Positions 6,376-11,893 of a stretch of DNA of 11,893 nucleotides are shown in pieces; positions within the stretch are counted from its first letter, which is position 1; the number at the start of each line of letters is the position of its first letter. The translations under genes and the position numbers were made by a program. The notes below the pieces were generated by a model. The model worked only from the letters and a program-made list of their open reading frames with translations. It ran no database searches and was not told where the DNA came from. This stretch comes from Bacillota bacterium (GTDB lineage: Bacteria > Bacillota > Peptococcia > Peptococcales > Peptococcaceae), in contig JAEZVS010000028.1 in NCBI GenBank assembly GCA_023443145.1, positions 1-11,893 of the forward strand, written 5' to 3'.

Positions 6376-9021
6376 CTAAGACAGCTGCTCAAGCATGTTT
6401 AATCGTTTTTCCACCGTTTCAAGATCAATAGTATGGTGTTCTATTTTCTCTTTTTCTTTTTGAATGACATCTTCAGGTGCCTTTGACAAGAAGCCTTGAT
6501 TGGATAATTTACCTTGAGCGCGTTTCATTTCATTTTGTATATTCACTTTTTCTTTTTGAAGACGTGTCACTTCAGCAGCAATATCCACCAAATCTTTCAA
6601 AGGTAAAATCACCTGTAAGCCGTGAACCACCGCACTAACCGCTTGTGTCACTTCTACATCTTCCAAACTGAGATGAAGTTCTGAAGCAAAAGCCAATTGC
6701 TCCAACGCATCTTTATTTTTGCGCATAAGATCCGCCTCTCGCTCAGTCGGCGCCACAATCATTAAAGCACTCTTTTTCCCCATCGGAACATTCATATCGT
6801 GACGGAGTGAACGCACTGCTTTAATAACTTCCATCACAACCATCATATCACGTTCCGCATCGTCATCAAACAAAGCATTTGCTTTGGGCCATTCGGATAC
6901 CATGACCGAAGAACCTTCATGAGGAAGCGCTTGCCAGATTTCTTCTATGATGAATGGCATGATGGGATGGAGTAAAACACAGGTTTTTTCCAGCACCCAA
7001 GCTGCCGTTTGGCGTGCTTCCTTCTGTGCTTCGTCGCCATCGCGTCCATAAAGACGTGGTTTAGCCAGTTCAATATACCAATCGCAATACTCATCCCAGA
7101 TAAAATTCGTGATGGACCGCGCTGCTTCACCTAATTCATATTTCTCTAAAGAATCCGTGACGTGTTGTGCTGTACGCGCAAAACGACTCATAATCCAACG
7201 ATCATGAAGATGCGAACTGTTTGGCACAGAAACCACAGCTTCATCATCGCTTAAATTCATGAGCACAAAACGAGCGGCATTCCAGAATTTATTTGTAAAG
7301 TTACGTGATGCCTCTATTTTTTCTTGTCGATAACGTGTATCATTTCCCGGCGTAGTGCCCGTAATCAACGTCATGCGTAGTGCATCAGCCCCATAACGAG
7401 CAATTTCATCGAGCGGATCAATACCGTTGCCCAGTGACTTACTCATTTTACGGCCCAGTTCATCCAACACAAGACCGTGAATCAGTACATCGTCAAATGG
7501 TTTCTTATCTGTAAATTCATAGGCATCAAAAACCATGCGGGCCACCCAGAAAAAGATAATGTCACGGCCCGTAACCAACACGCTGGTGGGATAAAACATG
7601 TCTAAGTCTTCCGTTTCATCCGGCCAGCCAAAAGTTTCGAACGGCCATAGACCGGAACTAAACCACGTATCCAACACGTCTTCATCTTGATGGATATGGG
7701 TGCTGCCGCATTCGGGGCATACTGTAGGATCTTCTCGCTCACAGCTTATTTTACCGCAATCATCACAATACCATACCGGAATGCGATGACCCCACCAAAG
7801 CTGACGTGATATACACCAATCGCGTATGTTTTCCAGCCAGCTTACGAATATTTTAGTAAATCTTTCGGGAACAAAACGAATGTCACCTTTATGTACCGCT
7901 TCGAGTGCCGGTTTCACCAATGGCGCCATACGAACAAACCATTGTTTACTGATTCGAGGCTCAATCACGGTATCGCAGCGATAGCAATGACCCACTGAGT
8001 TCATATGAGGTTCACGGCGATTCAGATAAGGCGTGCCTGTCAAATCTTGTATGAGATTCTTTCGGCACTCAAACCGATCAAGCCCTTCATACGGCCCTGC
8101 ACCGGCGGTCATTATGCCGCTTTCATCGATCACGACCACCTGCTCTAACTGATGACGCATTCCCACTTGAAAGTCATTGACATCATGAGAAGGGGTTATT
8201 TTAACCGCACCTGTTCCAAAATCTTTTTCTACATATTCATCGGCAATAATTGGAATGACGCGATCAATCACCGGCAAGCGTACGCTTTTTCCAATTAAAT
8301 CTTTGTAGCGTTCGTCATCCGGATGCACCGCAACTGCAACATCCCCAAAGATGGTTTCAGGGCGAGTGGTGGCAATCGTAATATGACCCTCTTCATCAAT
8401 AAGCGGATAGTTCAAATAGTAAAGTTCCCCTTGATTGTCCTTGTGATCCACTTCAATATCTGAAATGGTGGTATGACAATGGGGGCACCAGTTGATAATA
8501 TAATTACCTTGATAAATCAGATCTTTTTCATAAAGAGCCACAAAGGATTCGCGAACCGCACGGCTGCACATATCATCCATGGTAAAGCGCTCCATAGACC
8601 AATCACAAGACGCTCCCAATTTACGTACCTGTTCTGTGATGGTGTTGCCATATTCTTCTTTCCACTGGTAGCACTTTTCTACAAAAGCTTCGCGACCCAG
8701 CTCATCCTTGGACAGACCTTCATCGCGTATTTTCTTTTCCACTTTCGCTTGGGTGGCAATGCCGGCATGATCAGTGCCGGGCAGCCATAGTGTGTTATAC
8801 CCTTGCAGGCGCTTAAATCTGATAAGAATATCCTGCATGGTATCGTCCATGGCATGTCCCATATGAAGCCGACCGGTTACATTAGGTGGCGGCATAACAA
8901 TAGAAAACATAGGCGCCTCAGGATCTCTAGACGGCTTAAAATAACCATTTTTCTCCCAAAAATCATACCATTTTTTTTCCACCTCTGCCGGCTGGTAAGC
9001 TTTAGTCAGTTCCCTTTTCAT
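6376..9021 (-). CDS. valS: Valine--tRNA ligase
   Basis: Complete at 881 residues, the normal bacterial size. This class I synthetase charges tRNA-Val with valine in the cytoplasm and edits misactivated threonine. Visible motifs are PPPNVTGRLHMGH, with the HIGH-type HMGH at 53-56; the editing-domain TTRPET at 218-223; the DWCISRQLWWGHRIPVWYC stretch at about 401-419; and KMSKS at 525-529. Cysteine pairs CPHC (179-182), CDDC (419-422) and CPEC (435-438) suggest zinc sites. The C-terminus from about residue 810 is a lysine/glutamate-rich coiled coil, the ValRS tRNA-binding arm. Start is ATG 9021 behind AGGAGG. Expression is controlled by the T-box leader directly upstream. The stop overlaps the tatA ribosome binding site, tying valS to the Tat genes. 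Confidence 0.98.
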   Translation of the reverse strand: MKRELTKAYQPAEVEKKWYDFWEKNGYFKPSRDPEAPMFSIVMPPPNVTGRLHMGHAMDDTMQDILIRFKRLQGYNTLWLPGTDHAGIATQAKVEKKIRDEGLSKDELGREAFVEKCYQWKEEYGNTITEQVRKLGASCDWSMERFTMDDMCSRAVRESFVALYEKDLIYQGNYIINWCPHCHTTISDIEVDHKDNQGELYYLNYPLIDEEGHITIATTRPETIFGDVAVAVHPDDERYKDLIGKSVRLPVIDRVIPIIADEYVEKDFGTGAVKITPSHDVNDFQVGMRHQLEQVVVIDESGIMTAGAGPYEGLDRFECRKNLIQDLTGTPYLNRREPHMNSVGHCYRCDTVIEPRISKQWFVRMAPLVKPALEAVHKGDIRFVPERFTKIFVSWLENIRDWCISRQLWWGHRIPVWYCDDCGKISCEREDPTVCPECGSTHIHQDEDVLDTWFSSGLWPFETFGWPDETEDLDMFYPTSVLVTGRDIIFFWVARMVFDAYEFTDKKPFDDVLIHGLVLDELGRKMSKSLGNGIDPLDEIARYGADALRMTLITGTTPGNDTRYRQEKIEASRNFTNKFWNAARFVLMNLSDDEAVVSVPNSSHLHDRWIMSRFARTAQHVTDSLEKYELGEAARSITNFIWDEYCDWYIELAKPRLYGRDGDEAQKEARQTAAWVLEKTCVLLHPIMPFIIEEIWQALPHEGSSVMVSEWPKANALFDDDAERDMMVVMEVIKAVRSLRHDMNVPMGKKSALMIVAPTEREADLMRKNKDALEQLAFASELHLSLEDVEVTQAVSAVVHGLQVILPLKDLVDIAAEVTRLQKEKVNIQNEMKRAQGKLSNQGFLSKAPEDVIQKEKEKIEHHTIDLETVEKRLNMLEQLS

Positions 9022-9032
9022 AATAACCTCCT

Positions 9033-9063
9033 AAAAAAATAGTCGCCCTTAAAAAAGGACGAC
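9033..9063 (-). terminator. Conditional terminator of the valS T-box leader
   Basis: The minus strand reads GTCGTCCTT, a TTTT loop, then AAGGGCGAC: a 9 bp stem with one G-U pair, followed by TATTTTTTT. The left arm shares CCTTT with the antiterminator helix, so the two structures exclude each other. The T run ends just before the valS ribosome binding site. Confidence 0.93.
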
Positions 9064-9250
9064 ATAATTGCGTGGTACCACCTTTATTCAGCTCCCCTAA
9101 CGGAACCCTCAAATCGATAACGGCGATAACCGGAGCGGATGCTCACCTCAGAAGCGACCTTCCAACGGGCTTTGCGCCGACAATTTCAGCACCTGTCGGT
9201 CTCTGTACGCCAGCAGACGTTGTACTCTTCTTCATCACAGGCTTTGTTTT
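9033..9250 (-). promoter_or_regulatory. Valine-specific T-box leader (riboswitch) of valS
   Basis: The leader senses uncharged tRNA-Val and lets transcription continue into valS. On the minus strand stem I begins with GATGAAGAAGAGTA, which contains the AGTA loop-E-type element. The distal hairpin CCGACA/TGTCGG includes GGTGCTGAAA. The 3' side GGAAGGTCGCTTCT pairs AGAAG with CTTCT and leaves GTC (9158-9156), followed by a purine, as the specifier, a valine codon. The T-box sequence AAAGGTGGTACCACG lies at 9085-9071. Its TGGT (9080-9077) can pair with the ACCA end of tRNA-Val. AAAGG (9085-9081) can pair with CCTTT (9058-9054) to form the antiterminator, competing with the terminator stem. Specifier and downstream gene agree. 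Confidence 0.95.
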
Positions 9251-9256
9251 TTTATT

Positions 9257-9285
9257 ATTATACTCACAACTTCACAAAAGGTCAA
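9257..9285 (-). promoter_or_regulatory. Sigma-A-type promoter of the T-box-valS-tat transcription unit
   Basis: On the minus strand a -35 box TTGACC (9285-9280, 5 of 6 consensus bases) is spaced exactly 17 bases from a perfect -10 TATAAT (9262-9257). Initiation would fall near 9250, just ahead of T-box stem I. The -35 box overlaps the TGA stop codon of the ribU-like gene (9284-9282), so the promoter is embedded in the end of that gene. Confidence 0.88.
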
Positions 9286-9890
9286 TAACGAGAAAGCACC
9301 TTTCCTATGCGCATATAAAGCAACCCGCCAATACTGGTTACCAACACACCTTTAACTAAGTTAAATGGAATCACACATAACACAATCAAGCTTTTTAAAT
9401 CGACCACTCGACTGTTTAACTGTTGGCCTAATGCAACATAAGTGTCAATCGGAACCTTAAAAGCCTGAGCATACAACGGAATCAAGACGAAATAATTCAA
9501 CAATGCCGCTGTGATAACCAACGCCAAAATACCTGTTAGCGCCCCCATCACCATCGACCTTCTAGTGGCGTTCCTACGATAAATAGCAATCACCGGCAAA
9601 ACCAAAGCGCAGCCAATAATAAAGTTCGCCACTTCACCAACACCGGCTGTATAGGACCCTTTGATAATAAAAATGAGAAGGATTTTTACCAATTCAATCG
9701 TTACCGCTGCCAAAGGCCCCATTAAAAATCCACCAACCAAAACGGGAACTTCACTAAAATCCAATTTATAAAACTCCGGCGCTAAGAACGGAATGGGGAA
9801 ATCGAAGTACATTAATATGGCTGCTATCGCGGCTAAAAGTGCAATGCGCACCAATTTTTTAGCAGTAAAATATTTCTTTTTACTTTCCAT
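9282..9890 (-). CDS. ribU: Riboflavin ECF transporter S component (RibU-like)
   Basis: A 202-residue hydrophobic protein with about five or six membrane segments, the size of an ECF-type substrate-binding component. These proteins bind a vitamin and work with a shared energising module (EcfA/A'/T) encoded elsewhere. RibU-like signatures are KLDFSEVPVLVGGFLMGPLAA at about 42-62, KGSYTAGVGEVANFIIG at about 77-93 and the C-terminal PFNLVKG at 175-181, supporting riboflavin; another vitamin cannot be excluded. I start at ATG 9890-9888 because AGGAG (9901-9897) ends 6 bases before it; the ATG at 9896 would directly abut that site. The gene sits behind a terminator 41 bases after secF. Neither a promoter nor an FMN riboswitch fits in that gap. 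The downstream valS promoter overlaps its stop. Confidence 0.85.
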   Translation of the reverse strand: MESKKKYFTAKKLVRIALLAAIAAILMYFDFPIPFLAPEFYKLDFSEVPVLVGGFLMGPLAAVTIELVKILLIFIIKGSYTAGVGEVANFIIGCALVLPVIAIYRRNATRRSMVMGALTGILALVITAALLNYFVLIPLYAQAFKVPIDTYVALGQQLNSRVVDLKSLIVLCVIPFNLVKGVLVTSIGGLLYMRIGKVLSRY

Positions 9891-9901
9891 GTTCATCTCC
9901 T

Positions 9902-9924
9902 AAAAAGGCGCCCCTTCGGGCGCC
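9902..9924 (-). terminator. Rho-independent terminator between secF and ribU
   Basis: On the minus strand GGCGCCC, loop GAAG, GGGCGCC forms a perfect 7 bp GC-only stem (9924-9907) followed by TTTTT (9906-9902). It lies 7 bases after the secF stop. The T run directly abuts the AGGAG ribosome binding site of ribU, so any ribU transcript coming from secDF must pass this element. The U tract is short, so read-through is plausible. Confidence 0.82.
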
Positions 9925-9931
9925 ATTTCAT

Positions 9932-10801
9932 TTAAAATCTTTTTTTATTGCTCATTAAAGAAATATCGTGCCATATCGGGGACGCATTAAAAATAGATGA
10001 ATAGGTACCCGAAACAATCCCAATGATGATGGCAAGCACAAAATAACGGGTGGTTTCGCCACCAAAAAGAAAGACTGCAATCAACGGAATGAGCGTACTT
10101 CCGGCTGTAAACAATGAACGGCGCAACACTTGATTAATACTATTGTTTACAACATTACCCAGCTCATCACGCTTAATACGGCCCAAATGTTCACGAATGC
10201 GATCAAACACCACAATGGTGTCATTAATGGAATAACCGAATATGGTCAATATGGCTGCCACAAACGAACTGCTGACTTCCCACTGAAAAATGGAAAAAAA
10301 CGCAACGACCATCAACACATCGTGGAAAAGTGCAACAATACCTGCCGTTGCAAAGCGCCATTCAAAACGGATGGTGATATAGATAATCATCAGACCCATC
10401 GCAACGAAGAGCGCAATCAAGCCTTTTGTAAGAATTTCTTTCCCCATTGTGGGACCAACAGCACTGACGCGATCCACTTCAGTTTTACCCAATGAGTCCG
10501 AAAGATTTTTTATAAATTGATCCTGCTCCTGTTGATTCATAAACTGCGTTTTAATTTGGTAACTGCCATTGGAAAGTTCTTGAATTTGATCTCCACCATG
10601 ATTCACCTTAGAAAGTGCCGTCCGCACATCAGAAACTTTTACATCCTTCTTATCAAAGGAAACCTGGAAACTGGTACCTCCTGTAAAATCAATACCTAAG
10701 TTGAGTCCTTGAATCACCATGGAAATCATACCCACCACTAAAAGGAGCACAGAAAGTACATAGAAAATTTTTCTTTTGCCAATAAAATCAAAATTTGTCA
10801 T
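9932..10801 (-). CDS. secF: Protein translocase subunit SecF
   Basis: A 289-residue inner-membrane protein with six hydrophobic segments and an external domain of about 100 residues after the first. SecF works with SecD as a proton-motive-force-driven accessory that helps pull proteins through SecYEG. Motifs are LGIDFTGGTSFQV near residue 35, VGPTMGKEIL near 115 and GYSINDTIVVFDRIREHL near 190, all characteristic of SecF. The ATG (10801) directly follows the secD TAA with no bases between, and the ribosome binding site AGGAGGG lies within the last secD codons, so translation is coupled. The two genes are separate here, unlike the fused SecDF of Bacillus. A terminator follows the stop. Confidence 0.97.
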   Translation of the reverse strand: MTNFDFIGKRKIFYVLSVLLLVVGMISMVIQGLNLGIDFTGGTSFQVSFDKKDVKVSDVRTALSKVNHGGDQIQELSNGSYQIKTQFMNQQEQDQFIKNLSDSLGKTEVDRVSAVGPTMGKEILTKGLIALFVAMGLMIIYITIRFEWRFATAGIVALFHDVLMVVAFFSIFQWEVSSSFVAAILTIFGYSINDTIVVFDRIREHLGRIKRDELGNVVNNSINQVLRRSLFTAGSTLIPLIAVFLFGGETTRYFVLAIIIGIVSGTYSSIFNASPIWHDISLMSNKKRF

Positions 10802-11893
10802 TTACTTTCCCTCCTCTGTTGGCCGTTTGACACCATAAAATGCGGCATTCTGAATGCTGCCGGAATGAACCAAGTTGCGTAAAATGAAACGTGTAAAGCT
10901 GATAGCTGTAAATAGACTCAAAACAATCCCTATGCAGAGTGTAATAGCAAAACCGCGAATTTCTCCAGTACCTAAAACAATAAGAACCACACCTGCAATC
11001 AACGTGGTCATGTTTGAATCGATGACGGTGGCAAACGCTTTCTTAAATCCGGATTCTGTAGCCACGCGTACGGTTTTACCTAAGCGCAGTTCATCTCGAA
11101 TGCGTTCGTAAATCAAAACATTCGCGTCAACGGCCATACCAATAGACAATAAGAACGCAGCGATGACCTGCAAAGTAATGGTTGACTTAATTAAAATAAG
11201 CATACCCGCTAAGAGCAACGCATAAAGAATCAGCGATAGAATGGCAACAAAGCCCGGTCTCCGGTAAATAATCAGCAAAAAGAGCAACAATGCCATGCAA
11301 CCAATTAGCGTTGCATTTAAGCTTTTATGAATGGCATCCGGTCCGAGTTGTGCCCCCACTGTATTTTGTTCCACGATTTTCAGCGAAACCGGGAGAGCAC
11401 CTGAATTTAGAAGAAGAGCCAGGTTTTCGGCTTCTTTCATACTCTGAAAGCCGCCACTGATTTGCGCTTCACCATTCATAATAGGTTGTTGAATGTATGG
11501 ATCAGAAATAGATTTTCCATCCAACAAAATACTGATCACACGATTTGGGTCTCGTCCGGTCGGATATTTTTGCACCAAATCTTGGGTTGCTTCACCAAAC
11601 GCCTTTGCGCCTTCAGAGTCAAATTTAAGGCTCACTGCAAATCTTTGATTTGGGTCCACTTCTTTGTCGTTGGTAACCGCTTGTGCATCACTTAGATGAG
11701 AGCCATCTAGCACCACTTTTTTAGTGTCTGCACGCACAAATTCTAATTTTGCCGTTGTGCCAATAAGATCAATGGCTTCTTTGGCATTTTTAACCCCCGG
11801 CAATTCAATCGAAATACGGTTTTCGCCTTCACGTCTGATCTCAGGCTCAGCTACGCCCAGCGAATTGACACGATTGGCGATGATCCCCATGGC
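10802..11893 (-). CDS. secD: Protein translocase subunit SecD, C-terminal part (5' end outside window)
   Basis: At least 363 codons are visible and the frame stays open to the window edge. The methionine at 11890 is internal, because it sits within the conserved IANRVNSLGVAEPEI stretch that follows the first membrane helix in SecD. Roughly the first 50-60 residues are missing. The large external domain comes first (ISIELPGVKNAKEA ... DGKSISDPYIQQP), then LNSGALPVSLKI and VGAQLGPDAI. Five membrane helices follow, including the conserved GMAVDANVLIYERIRDEL containing the aspartate implicated in proton-driven function. SecD/SecF assist the late stage of Sec export on the outer face of the membrane. 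The stop abuts secF. Confidence 0.96.
   Translation of the reverse strand, partial: AMGIIANRVNSLGVAEPEIRREGENRISIELPGVKNAKEAIDLIGTTAKLEFVRADTKKVVLDGSHLSDAQAVTNDKEVDPNQRFAVSLKFDSEGAKAFGEATQDLVQKYPTGRDPNRVISILLDGKSISDPYIQQPIMNGEAQISGGFQSMKEAENLALLLNSGALPVSLKIVEQNTVGAQLGPDAIHKSLNATLIGCMALLLFLLIIYRRPGFVAILSLILYALLLAGMLILIKSTITLQVIAAFLLSIGMAVDANVLIYERIRDELRLGKTVRVATESGFKKAFATVIDSNMTTLIAGVVLIVLGTGEIRGFAITLCIGIVLSLFTAISFTRFILRNLVHSGSIQNAAFYGVKRPTEEGK

Noticed and set aside
9897..9931. FMN riboswitch upstream of ribU
   Set aside because: Only 41 bases separate secF from ribU, and they are filled by a simple GC hairpin terminator; none of the conserved multi-helix RFN sequence is present.
11888..11890. 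Taking the ATG at 11890 as the secD start
   Set aside because: The frame is open to the edge, and this methionine lies inside a conserved internal SecD block with the first membrane helix missing, so it is not the true start.
1..11893. Mobile elements, CRISPR arrays, defence genes or horizontally acquired islands
   Set aside because: No direct repeat arrays, transposase or integrase signatures, tRNA or attachment-like repeats were seen. All genes share strand, similar base composition and housekeeping character.

Overview
The window is a gene-dense stretch of a low-to-mid GC Firmicutes-type chromosome in which every gene I can support lies on the minus strand, so transcription runs from the high-coordinate end to the low end. 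AGGAGG-type ribosome binding sites, a valine T-box leader, a RibU-type ECF component and the UPF0237/UPF0210 gene pair all point to Firmicutes. Separate tatA, tatB and tatC genes and a DUF5665 protein beside lspA fit the Negativicutes, but that class-level guess is an inference and was not tested. No mobile element, CRISPR array, tRNA or rRNA is visible.

Layout in transcription order. (1) 11893-9932: secD (5' end outside the window) and secF, the Sec accessory proteins, with the stop of one abutting the start of the other, followed by a GC-rich hairpin terminator. (2) 9890-9282: a riboflavin ECF S-component (ribU-like) with no visible promoter or riboswitch of its own. (3) 9285-4191: a strong promoter whose -35 box overlaps the ribU stop, a valine-specific T-box leader (specifier GUC), valS, then tatA, tatB, tatC and a PRC-barrel protein, all packed with overlaps or gaps of about 11 bases. 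The valine T-box therefore seems to sit upstream of the whole Tat translocase. (4) 3976-2759: a thioredoxin reductase carrying an extra thioredoxin-like C-terminal domain that has lost its CxxC, followed by a clear terminator. (5) 2680-1: a good promoter and a tightly spaced cluster of a two-CBS-domain protein, a UPF0237 ACT protein, a UPF0210 protein, a DUF5665 membrane protein and the first 24 codons of lspA, which runs off the window.

Much of the window concerns protein export and envelope maturation: SecD/SecF for Sec export, TatABC for folded proteins and LspA for lipoprotein maturation. Between these sit translation (ValRS), vitamin uptake (RibU), thiol redox (TrxB) and small ligand-sensing proteins (CBS, ACT) of unknown target. 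I do not see an obviously new biological system. The points most worth a second look are the thioredoxin reductase fusion with its atypical NAD(P)H site, the T-box placed ahead of tatABC, and the CBS-ACT-UPF0210-DUF5665 cluster.
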